Part shown: piece by piece, positions 53,987-64,000 of the stretch | Position numbering within the stretch: the stretch's first letter is position 1 | Layout: each line of letters begins with the position of its first letter | Origin: Ottelia alismoides | Taxonomy: Eukaryota; Streptophyta; Magnoliopsida; Alismatales; Hydrocharitaceae | Length of the DNA stretch: 64,000 nt | Direction of reading: 5' to 3' | Assembly (NCBI GenBank): GCA_037367405.1 | Contig: JAZKJV010000607.1 | Coordinates: 711,833-775,832 of the forward strand | Notes under the pieces: generated by a model | Seen by the model: only the letters and a program-made list of their open reading frames with translations | What the model was told of the DNA's origin: nothing | Database searches by the model: none | Program-made: the position numbers and the translations under genes

Positions 53987-56866
53987 ATGTCGGGACACGG
54001 ATGGTTTAGTCGGGACCTTGCCGACACCCACATCGATTCCGTGCATTCGACGTCTCCAATAAAGAGGGGTGATCTCCGAAGAGTTAATTCGGATCTTGCA
54101 GATGTCTCTTTGGACTCCCCTATTCTCGCCTCTTTCAATACTTGCCTTTCTCCAATTAACCCGCTATTCGGGATGGACTCGCAACCCGAACTAGCTCTTC
54201 CCCTTTCAATACACCGAGACTACTCTTATCCCTGAAATAACCCTTGTGGATGGAGGTCGATTTCAGTCAATATCATATGCTCCGTTCACAACCTTCTGGA
54301 TTGACCTTAATCCCAGATTCATCTCAACAGTTGGTGCTGAGGAAGGTGCTGATCAGGGTTTACTCCGTCATGCAGATCTTCAACCCGATCAAGAGTCAGA
54401 GATACAAGTGCAGTCTGAGATGGTAGGAGGAAGAGGGAAAGGACCACAGCCCCAGCATGAGCCTGAAGACAATGCGGCAGAAGGACAATATACTACGCAG
54501 GGTGAGGTCAACAGTCAATTGCTGGCTTCCATTCAAGCCATTCAGCAGCAGTTGACCAATCAGGCTTTAGCCCAGAATGCCTTTCAGGACATGCTGAATG
54601 ATCTGAGGAGGAGGGCCGATGCAAGAGACGGCCGACGAGAGGAGGAGCCGAACTTTGAAATCAATGATGAGTTTTCCAGTGGGACCTGACTTTGAAGCAG
54701 CAGAAGAAGATCCACCGCATTCCAAGCCCACACTCAAGCAGACATACAACCCAGGAGCTGGGCGCATCACCGAGTGGATCCAAATCCCGCGTATGCATGC
54801 CCACTTCGAGCTGAAGCCGTAGTTTTTGTCGCTGCTTCCCACCTTTCATGGGAACACCACTGAAGAGCCATATATTTTTCTCAAGAAGTTTAACCGCATC
54901 TGCTCCACTGCTCACTACCCTGGAGTCCCCCTAGATGTGATCAAGATGACCGCATTCTCTTTCAGCCTTCAAGACAAGGCCCTTTACTGGGTCGACCATC
55001 TCGGGAAGGTCGTCACCACCTGGGAGGAACTGAAATCTGCTTTCCTCCATAAATTTTATCCTCTGGGGAGATTAAACCAGATGCGTGCCCGGATCTCCAG
55101 TTTCTGCCAGCAGCCCCACGAGACGATCCATGAAGCGTGGGAGAGATTCAAGGATCTCCAGGAGAAGTGCCCCCACCATGAAATACCCAAGACCAGTCTC
55201 GTGCAACACTTCTTTGGGGGGTTATCATTTGAGAGCCAAAAGCTCGTGGATGCAGCTTGCGGTGGTTCACATTTTAACAAGGACGAGGATGTCGTATGGA
55301 ATGTCTTTGAAGAAATGGCTGAGGGAGAAGCAGCCCAATCCTCGTCCCGGGTCTACATGAAGCCACCGACCGCCATCAGCAAGCCAGTTAACATGGCTTC
55401 TCACACTGAGGACAAAGATGAAAGCTCCAACCTGAGTATCATCGGGAGCCACTTGTCCAAAGTGGACATCATCGAGAAGAGGTCACAGGACCTCTGAAAA
55501 ACTGGCAGTTATAGAGAAGAGGACCCAAGGTCTAGAGAAGCTCGACCAGATTTCCCAGCAGCTGGAGCAGCTCGTCCGAGCACTGAATGCAAACATGTGC
55601 AACGCTGTGTCCACCTCTGCCGAGCCGAACGCTGAGAAGAAGGAGCCTACAATGCAGCAAAATCCTCAGCCGACTCCACCGCAGCCCCAGCCAGTCCAGC
55701 ACGTATACTACGTGCAGGTCCCGGAGCAGCAACCGCAGCCTCCGACACAGATGGTTGTATATCAACCCGAGCACCAGCCCACTTACTCCGAGCAGTTCTC
55801 TCCACCCCCGCCGCTGATCCAGGAGATCAATGGCGTCTGGAACAACGAAGCGCAGCTGACCCGTCCTCAGGGACACTCTCAGGGTCAGAACATGGGCAAC
55901 AGACCCTTCCAGCAGCAACACCAGGGTGGAAGACCATTCCAGCAGCCCTACCAGTACCAGCCTCCCTCACATGGAAACACATGGAGGCAGAATTACCAAC
56001 ATGGGCCTCAGCAGTCCGGATATCGTGGACAAGGATATCACCAGCAACCGGCTGCACAATACAACCAACACCCGTCGCAGTACTCCTCAAACCCCCCCCC
56101 TCAACAATTCGCACAAGGATACCAGTCACAATCTCAACCGCCATATCAGCAGTCTAGACCCCAGCAGGGGGAATCTTCTGAGATTGTACCGGTCAATCCG
56201 GCCCTGGCCTGTTTGGAACAGTTGATGAAGAACATGGCTGAGATGAACCAGAAGATCGACGACCTGACGGCAGCCAAAACCGTCATACCAGCCCAGGTCG
56301 AAGCTAATCCTAACAATTTCCGACGCAAGGAGCAGGTAGCTGGCAGTGTCCAACCCGAATCAGGTGAATTTAATTGTTTTTTATCTAACGCTGTTACTCT
56401 CAGGAGCGGTAGGACACTCCGGCCATCGGCGACGGCGAAAGGAAAGCACATTGCATCTGACGGGGAATCGTCAGTCCAGCCAACACCAGGGCCAGCAAGC
56501 ATTTTGGGAGCAGCACCAGAATCCAGAAAATCACAAAAAAATGAAGAAAACAGAAAAACACAAAAAGATAGCAGCAACCTCGGTAGAGACCGGCCAGCAT
56601 TGGAGACGCCTGCACCCGCATCACAGTCAGCTCCTGACAGGAGGAGCACCGCACCTGCAGCGAGTCCAACGCCAGCACCCGAAGCCGAGCCTGTCATTTT
56701 TGGTCCACAAATTGTAGATGAATCCATTCCTTTTTGTCATCTACCTGTAAACAACAACACGAACACTATTTTGAATGATATTGGAGAAGAGTTTGTAAAT
56801 ATTCCTTTTCCTGAAGCAATGAAAAAACACAAAAAAAATGAAAAATTTGAAAAGTGCTTTGTCTGA
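53987..56866 (+). pseudogene. Athila gag, frame broken several times
   Basis: The likely start is ATG 53987 (MSGHGWFSRDLADTHID). The frame shifts near 54230 (CCC run) and near 54680. A TAG at 54820-54822 precedes the gag core (LPTFHGNTTEEPYIFLKKFN, KALYWVDHLGKVVTTWEEL, FYPLGRLNQMRARISSF, HETIHEAWERFKDL, LVQHFFGGL). Another shift lies near 55490. The C-terminal half is a long Gln/Pro-rich region (about 55660-56160) where other gags carry a zinc knuckle; I see no CCHC. It ends with NAVTLRSGRTL and an Ala/Pro-rich linker. Coiled-coil-like QQLEQLVRALNAN lies near 55555-55590. Confidence 0.87.
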
Positions 56867-56869
56867 TCC

Positions 56870-57863
56870 TGCTATCATAGAAATCATTCAGATTTGGTGT
56901 TAAATATGCCATTAATGAAAGCTCTTGAGTACATGCCAGCCGTGAAGAAAGGACTTAAAGAGGCATGTACAACCAAGCGCAGGCCAACTCCCCATAACTC
57001 CAGAAGCAAAGGTGGTAAATCTGAAAAGCACATCCTCACTATGGCCACCGTCAATGCCATCAGCAACCTCCCGGACAAAAAGCCAGATATGGGAGCACCT
57101 CTTGTACGTTGTCATATGTTCGATCAAAGAGTTCGAACGAACACTCCTCGACAGCGGGTCTTCTGTCAATTTGATGCCAGCGTCACTACTCACAGAGTTC
57201 AGGTTAGGACCGCTCAAGCCCACGAAGATGATTCTGCAGTTCGCAGACAAGTCAGTAAAGCGGCCTAGGGGCCTGTTGGAGGACGTAATCGTCACGGTTC
57301 AGGGAAAGTCATTCCCGGCCGATTTTGTGGTGTTAGACATGGACGTCCCTTCTCCATTACTCCTCACCCCGATCATACTGGGAAGACCATTTCTGCGGAC
57401 ATCAAACGCAGTAGTGAATTATGGGACAGGAGAAATCACGTTCGGCGCTGGAAAGGAAACTATCAGAGTAGAGACCCTGTCTGATGGAACGCCCGCTGAA
57501 CCGACATCTGTATCGTGTACAAAGGTGATTGAGAATGATGAAGACTGCGATTTTCTAGCCGAGATTCAAGACACCAACCTCTTCCTGGATGATAATGAGA
57601 TCCACGGACTCCTCTGTCCAGAGGAGGAAGTGGAGACCGCAATCGAATTTCCGTGTATCAATCAAGATGAGGAACTTGCTGATGCACTACAAGACACTGC
57701 TGTGGGGTTGATATGCCTTCAGAACCAGGAGCCGAGTTTGGAAGCATCTTCGGACGAAGATGAAATCATTGAAGAATTCTGTCAGGATCTGAGAGAGGGA
57801 AACAGAGCAGATTATGGTGGACATTGCACAGTTGAAAGAATCACCACCTGTATTAATAGCTGA
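56870..57863 (+). pseudogene. Athila gag-pol linker and aspartic protease
   Basis: Begins with LMKALEYMPAVKKGL (the conserved IPFAEALEQMP-like helix after Athila gag) in one frame and shifts between about 57100 and 57150 to the protease frame. The protease is complete: RTLLDSGSSVNLMPASLL with the DSG active site, GKSFPADFVVLDMD, and PIILGRPFLRTSNAVVNYG. An acidic region follows (57500-57830) before RT. One more frame change occurs between 57810 and 57860. Confidence 0.88.
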
Positions 57864-59578
57864 GGTCACCACTGAAGCAGCTCAGACCCCGCCAGAGCTG
57901 AAACCTTTGCCCTCCAATATGAAGTACGCCTTCCTTGCAGGAGAACCGAATATGTACCCGGTCATCATCAATGCGCATCTGACCGAAGATCAAGAATCTC
58001 GTCTGATGGAGGTTCTTGAACGTAACCGCAAGGCGATAGGCTGGCGAACCTCTGATCTCCACGGGATCAATCCGTCACTCTGTTCGCATCGCATCTTTCT
58101 GGAGGAAGACAGCAGACCCTCTCGTGAACTGCAAAGAAGATTAAACCCGAACCTGCGAGAGGTGGTTATGAAAGAAATTCAGAAATGGTGTGACGCGGGA
58201 TTCATTTATCCCATCTCCGACAGCAAATGGGTGAGCCCCTCTGCATGTTGTGCCCAAGAAATCAGGGATCACCATTGTGAAAAATGACAAAGGAGAAGAG
58301 ATCGCCACCAGAGTACCGACTTCTTGGCGAGTGTGCGTAGACTACAGAAGACTTAACCTTGCCACCAAGAAGGATCATTTTCCGCTACCCTTCATCGACC
58401 AGATCTTGGAGAGATTGGCCGCGAAGGAATATTTCTGTTTCTTGGACGGTTACTCTTGGGTATAATCAAGTTGCTATTGCTCCTGAAGATCAAGAGAAGA
58501 CCATGTTCACCTGTCCTTTTGGCACATATGCCTTCAGACGGATGCCGTTCGGGCTTTGCAACGCCCCAGCCACATTTCAGAGGTGTATGCTTGCAGTTTT
58601 TGCCGATATGGTGGGCAGCTTTCTCGAGGTCTTTATGGACGACTTTTCGGTCTATGGGGATTCATTTAATCAATGTCTGGATTATCTAGACCGAGTCTTA
58701 CGGAGGTGCTGCGAAGTGAATCTTGTGCTCTCCTGGGAGAAGAGCAATTTCATGGTGACCGAAGGAATCGTGCTGGGTCACGTTGTTTCTAAACGTGGCA
58801 TGGAGGTTGACCCAGCCAAGGTGGATGTAATTTCTAAGCTAGAGCCACCTACAAATATCAAGCAAGTCCGGTCATTCTTGGGCCATGTCGGTTTTTACCG
58901 ACGATTTATTAAAGATTTCAGTAAATTGGCCAGACCGCTGACTGAGTTGCTCGGCAAGGACAATGAGTTCATTGTAGACGATCGTGTGCTTCTTGCCTTT
59001 AATCAGTTAAAAGAGCTCATCACACAGGCCCCTGTCCTACAGCCACCGATTTGGACCCAACCTTTCGAGATTATGACCGATGCGTCGGATTATGCCATCG
59101 GAGCTGTACTGGGACAGAGAAAAGACAATGTACCGTTTGCAATTCACTACGCTAGCCGAACGCTCGATGAAGCTCAGCGAAACTATACTGTTACTGAAAG
59201 GAGCTGCTAGCGGTAGTCTTTGCTTTGGAGAAATTCAGATCTTACCTACTTGGGTCCAAAGTTATCATCTACACTGATCATTCGGCCATTAGGTATTTAC
59301 AGCAGAAGAAGGATGCCAAACCACGTCTTATCCGGTGGATCCTTCTCCTCCAGGAGTTTGACATGGAGATCAGAGATAAACCTGGGGTAAAGAATGTAGT
59401 GGCCGATCATCTGTCAAGACTTCCTGAACCGGAGTCTCCTGAGCTGAACTTGCAGCCTATCACAGAGACCTTTCCAGATGAATCGATTCTGTCTGTCGCC
59501 TCACTTCCTTGGTATGCGGACATTGTGAATTATCTAGTCGCCAAGAAAATCCCACAAGACTGGCCTAAGTTGAAATAG
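57814..59578 (+). pseudogene. Athila reverse transcriptase and RNase H, frame-broken
   Basis: The upstream RT part LKPLPSNMKYAFLAGE and QRRLNPNLREVVMKEI, with GFIYPISDSKWVSP, is followed by a shift near 58240. CVDYRRLNLATKKDHFPLPF follows, then a shift in a TT beside GYS near 58455, then FTCPFGTYAFRRMPFGLCNA and the active site FLEVFMDDFSVYGD. RNase H starts FEIMTDASDYAIGAVLGQ and continues after a shift near 59195 (AAA run) to DHSAIRYL and [12 protein letters not shown] further break lies at 59575. Each break is one base beside a short run; domain content is complete. Confidence 0.9.
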
Positions 59579-60861
59579 ACAGATTTTTGTCTAAAATCCA
59601 TTTCTACCAGTGGGAAGACCCGTATCTGTTCCGTGAGGGAGCAGATTGCATCTGGAGAAGGTGTATTCCTCAGGAGGAAGTTCCAAGTGTCCTCGCTTTA
59701 TGTCATAATCAAGATTCTGGAGGACATCATTCAGGAAAACGGACGGCAGCAAAAGTTCTTCAAAGTGGCCTTTGGTGGCCTTCATTGTTCAAAGATGCAG
59801 ATGAATACGTCAAAGGTTGCACTGACTGTCAGAAGATGGGTGGAACCATAGGAATGAGAGATACGATGCCTCTGAAGTACATTCAGATCTCAGATGTCTT
59901 TGACGCATGGGGCATCGACTTTATGGGCCCGTTTCCTAACAGTCAGGGTTATGAGTATATTCTGCTTGCTGTCGATTATGTCAGTCGATGGGTGGAGGCT
60001 ATCCCCGCCCGAACCGCCGACAGTCGGACTGTCTGTCGATTCTTACGAGATCACATCATAGCACGGTTCGGGATTCCCAAGATCCCTCATATCTGACGGG
60101 GGCAGCCATTTCATAAACAGAGAGGTGAAGAAGCTGGCCCAAGAATTCTGCATCGAGCATCGTGTTGCTTCACCCTATCACCCGCAGTCCAATGGCTTAG
60201 CTGAATGTTCAAACAGGGAGATCAAGACAATTCTACAGAAACTTGTGTGTCCAGATCGCAAGAACTGGTCTCACTGCTTGATTCCGTTCTTTGGGCCTAC
60301 CGAACAGCGTACAAGTCACCCTTGGGAATGTCTCCCTACCACCTGGTGTATGGCAAGCCATGCCACTTGCCCGTGGAACTTATTCATAAATCTTTATGGG
60401 CTATTAACATCTGTAATTTGGACTCCAAGCAAGCAGGACAGAACAGGAAACTGGATCTGAACAGATTACTGGAATTCAGAGATTATGCATATGACAACAG
60501 CCTGATGTACAAGGAAAAGGTCAAAACATGGCATGACAAGCACATCCGCCACAAGTCCTTTGATCCAGGTCAGAAGGTGTGGTTGTTCGATGCGAAATTA
60601 AAGATCTTTCCAGGCAAATTGAAGAGCAAATGGACTGGGCCGTTTTTGGTTAGGCAGGTGCGTGACAACGGAAGCGTTTTGATATCTAATCTGTCATCTG
60701 ACGCACAGCCTTTTGTGGTCAATGGACAACTTCTGAAGCCATACCTTGAACATGACACATTCATGGCTGTCATTGACTCCATTCAAGTAGTATATGAGAA
60801 TGAACTGAACAGCCTGGGACAGGCAGAGGAAGGCAAAGCCCATCAAAATATTTTTGAATAA
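59579..60861 (+). pseudogene. Athila integrase, frame-broken
   Basis: The zinc region is present (LCHNQDSGGHHSGKRTAAK, then CTDCQKMGG). The core DDE residues are visible in WGIDFMGPFPNS, SDGGSHFINRE and NGLAECSNREIK. A shift near 60085 (CCC) separates the first two, and another near 60272 separates the third from WAYRTAYKSPLGMSPYHLVY. The C-terminal part has GKPCHLPVELIHKSLWA, the Athila signature, and WTGPFLVRQV; it stops at TAA 60859-60861. Confidence 0.9.
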
Positions 60862-60949
60862 TTTTCCTTTGCGTCTTTTCTTCTTTCTTCTTTTCTTTCA
60901 AGTTCTTTCATCTTGTTCTACCGAATTGATGCCATCCCCTTCATCACGG

Positions 60950-61467
60950 CTACACTTTGGATGTACTTTATCCTAAGTATAGGGGGGATGGGCATCCCGA
61001 GTTGTTCATATCCAATCTCATCTCTTTTCTTCTTTTCTTCTTTTCTTCTTTTCTTTTTATATCTTCTATATCTATCAAAAAGGTGCCGCCCCTTGTAGAC
61101 AGTCTTCTATACTTAGGACGTACTTTGTCCTAAGTATAGGGGGGTGTGCACCCCGAGTTTTTCTCATTCATCTCGATCCTCTCCATTGTCTCCTCTTCTT
61201 GTCTATACTTAGGGATATCTTACCCTAAGTATAGGAGGAGACAATCCGAGTACGATCTGTTCATTCCCACCCTTGACCCTCCCTGCTTTGTGTACAGTCT
61301 GCTATACTTAGGATTATTTGATCCTAAGTATAGGGGGGACGGTCAACTTCTCATTGATTCATTCATTTATTCCTTTATTCTTTAGACTTGCCTATACTCA
61401 GTACGAGTTATGTCTTCTCTTTTCTCTCCGATCTATGAGGACATAGCTCAAGCTAAGTATAGGGGGG
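60950..61467. repeat. array of five PPT-like hairpins downstream of integrase
   Basis: The unit CTATACTTAGG, a spacer of about 8-10 bp, then CCTAAGTATAGGGGGG recurs with variation at 60972-60987 (right half clear), 61107-61144, 61203-61235, 61302-61338 and 61392-61467. The halves pair to form a stem of about 11 bp, and the right half ends in a G-run. Units are spaced roughly 85-130 bp apart. The functional PPT at 63400 (AAGTATAGGGGGA) has the same right half. After the G-run several units continue with a second small palindrome such as GGGGTGTGCACCCC. Confidence 0.88.
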
Positions 61468-61470
61468 TCG

Positions 61471-63399
61471 TATATACTGCGTATATACTTTAGTCATAAC
61501 TCGTACTTTCGTATTTTCTTAATAAATATGGCTAAAATTCTTTAAAATTCATTAAAAGTTCTTAATAAAAAGATGTGATTATTCCTCAAATTCTTTTTGT
61601 ATATACTGATTAATAAATCAGGTGAAAATGTTTTTTGCAAAATGTTTGAAAAATAGTTCGAAAATCTTTGTGAACATTTATTGAAAACTATTTTGAAAAT
61701 ATTTTGTTCCGTGTTTTCAACCTGTGTCAAAATGTGTGGTTTGTAAAACTTCTTTTCTTTGTGTGAAATAAAAATGTTTGAAAAATGATTTGCAAATGAT
61801 TTGAAAAACCTATATATACTGTTTTGAAAGCCTTTGCAAAATGATTTTCAAATGTGTGTAAAATGTTTGTAAAAATTATTTTTGGACTATAGTTTTCAAA
61901 AATTGTGTGAAAAGCTTGTGTCAAATAAGTTTGAGGAATATACACATCACACCAAAATCCATCTTATGTATGTATGTATAAAATTGATCACTTACCCTGT
62001 AAGTTCTTAAAATCCACTTCTTGTATATATAAAGAAGCTACTCCCGTGTACATATTTTCACCTAGTTTTTAGCCAAAACTTTTTGTTTTCAAAATTCCCA
62101 AAAACATTTGCAAAATTAAAATCCAAAAACATTCGAAAAATCTTTTTGAAAAATACAAAAAAATGCATATGCATCATCATCATATTTTCAAAAATCCATA
62201 AAAAGTTCAAAATCCTTGAAAATTGCATCACAAAAATATTTTCTGCATTGCATTGCATAGCATTCGCATTTTTCGGATTGAGTTTGATAGTTGAACGAGT
62301 CTAAGTAAAATCCGGAGATTGGAGCTTGATTGGACCTTCAAATCTACCTAATAACAGGAACCTTATAGGAACTTGGTTTGAGGTACTTCAGGTCTAGTTG
62401 ACTTAATTCTTTGAGGATCACGGGACTTGGTTCAATGGATTCTTGACTGCCTAAGTAGAGTATTTCGGAGCACACACACGACTCTTGTTGATAATGACCT
62501 AACTTGGACACCTGCACCTTTCACATGGCTCAACTCAGTTGGAGTGGTGAGGGGATTGGATTTGCCGGTATGAGACGCACACAGGTGGAAACACTTGTCC
62601 TCCTCTAGGGAGGGAAGTGCACCCCAACCCGTCCAGTGATTAGGAAGTCTAAAGACAGGAGGCTGTGGGTTGCGATAAAGCTTCAAAAGAGGGATAGTCT
62701 ACTAGCTCAAGAGGAAAAACTCCTTATGTAAATGCTGCAGTGAATAGTATTTCAAAAAAAAAAAAAGTTCAGGCATGTACAAAAATAAAAAGCCTGCAAA
62801 GTATGTACATATGTTGTAAAGTCCAATAAGCAAGCTTGAGTTCCAAAGTCATATTATGTGTGCCTGCAGCAGGATGACTTGACTACACTGGTCTTGCATC
62901 CAAGGATAGGTAGCTACACTGGCTACCGTCCATTCTTCTCTTCACCCCCTCCTCTTGAGCTGGTTGCCACTTGAACTTAGAAGGGAATACCCCGCTCCTC
63001 GAGGATGGAGTTGCTGGATTGGGGGAATCATTGGGTTGTCGTACTGGAGAAGTCAGTCTCTTTGTCATTCTAGTTGGGGAGAGCCACCATCACTTACACT
63101 GTACGAGTCAGATTCATAGTCGTAAGGGTTTGCGTATGAGTTGAGATATTTCTGACCTGGCTATTGAGGAGACTTGGAAAGAGTTTTGGGATTCTCAGGG
63201 ACTGTTTGGAGTTTCAAATTCGGTTCTCAATAAGGTTCCGCCCGCACTAAAATTCCAAAGGTCCGACTTAAGCTCCAAACTTTGATTTTGTGAAGACAAG
63301 TTTGATAATTAAATTTAGTCCACCTTTCTTCTTTTTTCTTTTCTTTGTTTTTCTTTTCTGCACTTATTGCATAAGTGTTTGCTAGGGACTAGCAAAGGC
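61471..63399 (+). other. Athila 3' non-coding region, no env recognised
   Basis: First an A/T-run-rich part (61500-62270) with repeated TTTTGAAAA, TGTTTGAAAAAT and CAAAATGTTTG motifs, then mixed sequence (62280-63400). Open frames up to 84 codons have no domain or transmembrane pattern suggesting an env-like protein. Confidence 0.6.
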
Positions 63400-63412
63400 A
63401 AGTATAGGGGGA
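63400..63412 (+). other. polypurine tract of the Athila element
   Basis: AAGTATAGGGGGA immediately before the 3' LTR start TGATGAATCC. It initiates plus-strand synthesis in LTR retrotransposons. Confidence 0.85.
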
Positions 63413-64000
63413 TGATGAATCCACGTTTCATCATCTTTATTCTATCATTTTGCCTTAAAACCCTAGTAAATGCGTGTAAATAGGCTTAATATAGGCATTT
63501 TAGCATTCATGCATATATGTGTAAATAATGTATAAATTGCGGTTTTTAAAGCCAAAATTATAGAATAAAGAAAAGAAAAGAAAAAGAATAAAATATTGTA
63601 AATATTTTATGACCCGAACCCCGAGACCTAGGCATCTTGATGAATAGGTCGACAAGGAATAAAGTAGGGGGAGATAAGGGCCAAAACACAGATAAAATAC
63701 CTATACATTTTATTCATTCTTTATTCATTTTGGGACCTATTTTTGGTTCCACTTTTTACACTTCAAATAAAGAAACTTTGTACATGAAAGTTGTAGATAA
63801 TAAAATAAAGAAAAATACAAAATTGATTTCACAGAAAATAATATACAGATAAAAGTTATGGTCTGAATAAAATCCAGAAAGCCAACTTCCCAGACCCGTA
63901 TCTCACAAACGGCAACTCCAAATGCATCAAACTCACTTTAACTGTATATAGAAGAAAATAAGCTAATTAATGGCGGCTGGTTTCGCATTTGGCGGATGCA
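63413..64000 (+). repeat. 3' LTR of the Athila element, first 588 bp
   Basis: Nearly identical to 48368-48957. By eye there are about a dozen differences, roughly half of them one-base length differences in A, C or G runs, with the 3' copy shorter each time. The LTR continues past the window edge. Confidence 0.93.

Larger units (their letters stand above)
48368..64000 (+). mobile_element. Athila-lineage Ty3/gypsy element (3' LTR continues beyond window)
   Basis: Layout: 5' LTR 48368-52179, PBS for tRNA-Asp 52182-52199, leader, gag from 53987, PR, RT, RNase H, integrase to 60861, non-coding 3' region with a hairpin array, PPT 63400-63412, 3' LTR from 63413. Lineage evidence: tRNA-Asp PBS, NAVTLRSGRTL after gag, FMDDFSVYG in RT, and GKPCHLPVEL after integrase, all Athila features. 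No env-like frame is visible after integrase. The element interrupts the Tekay RT/RNase H, so it is the youngest layer here. Confidence 0.93.

Noticed and set aside
57814..59578. Endogenous pararetrovirus (caulimovirus) origin of the RT
   Set aside because: LTRs, tRNA-Asp PBS, PPT and an integrase are all present and the RT signature is Athila; no movement or coat protein domain is seen.
61500..63400. Env-like gene of the Athila element
   Set aside because: Some Athila elements carry one, but no frame here exceeds about 84 codons and none has a signal peptide or membrane segment in a plausible arrangement.

Overview
The window is AT-rich, repeat-dominated nuclear DNA of a flowering plant. 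The evidence is the set of plant transposon lineages: Tnt1-like Ty1/copia, Tekay-type and Athila-type Ty3/gypsy, RTE LINEs with (TTG)n tails, and hAT, Mutator-like and Harbinger-type MITEs. In addition, five exons of one conserved plant nuclear gene, mitochondrial NADPH:adrenodoxin (ferredoxin) oxidoreductase, are present. I see no bacterial, organellar or CRISPR features. The exon sequences do not let me separate monocot from eudicot with confidence.

Layout. 1-3825: right-hand part (minus strand) of a Tnt1-like copia element with LTR, primer-binding site and broken gag-pol. 4.6-6.34 kb: a SINE-like sequence split by a 5'-truncated RTE LINE, itself split by a hAT MITE. 6.55-11.14 kb: exons 5 to 1 of MFDR on the minus strand; intron 1 holds a MITE with a second MITE inside it, two further hAT elements and a tRNA-derived SINE. 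Later exons would lie left of the window, so intron 5 probably contains the LINE nest and the copia element. 12.8-13.1 kb is a possible MFDR 5'-UTR/promoter region. 13.8-19.2 kb: a Harbinger MITE, a hAT transposase pseudogene split by a copia-type LTR, a fold-back and a Mutator-like MITE. 19.3-26.4 kb: a tandem duplication, pieces of a plus-strand copia element, another Mutator-like MITE and a long GC-islanded LTR.

28.1-44.0 kb: a decayed minus-strand copia element with LTRs of about 2.6 kb. Its 3' LTR contains a solo Athila-like LTR (TSD gtatg), and its interior contains a nearly intact RTE LINE (perfect 18-bp TSD). Its 5' LTR is cut at 44,032 by a plus-strand Tekay-type gypsy element. The RT/RNase H region of that element is cut at 48,368 by an Athila element that runs to the end of the window (5' LTR, tRNA-Asp PBS, gag, PR, RT, RH, INT, 3' non-coding hairpin array, PPT, start of the 3' LTR). 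The nesting gives a relative order: copia, then Tekay, then Athila; RTE and the solo LTR also postdate copia.

The only host gene I can support is MFDR. The most unusual structures are the array of PPT-like hairpins downstream of the Athila integrase, a short palindrome of the form CGTGC-NNN-GCACG at the same place in three related long LTRs, and several small hAT elements whose ends are dense in element-specific palindromes. The Athila reading frame is broken many times, mostly by one-base changes beside short homopolymers. Its two LTRs also differ mainly in homopolymer length, so some breaks may be sequencing errors rather than real decay.
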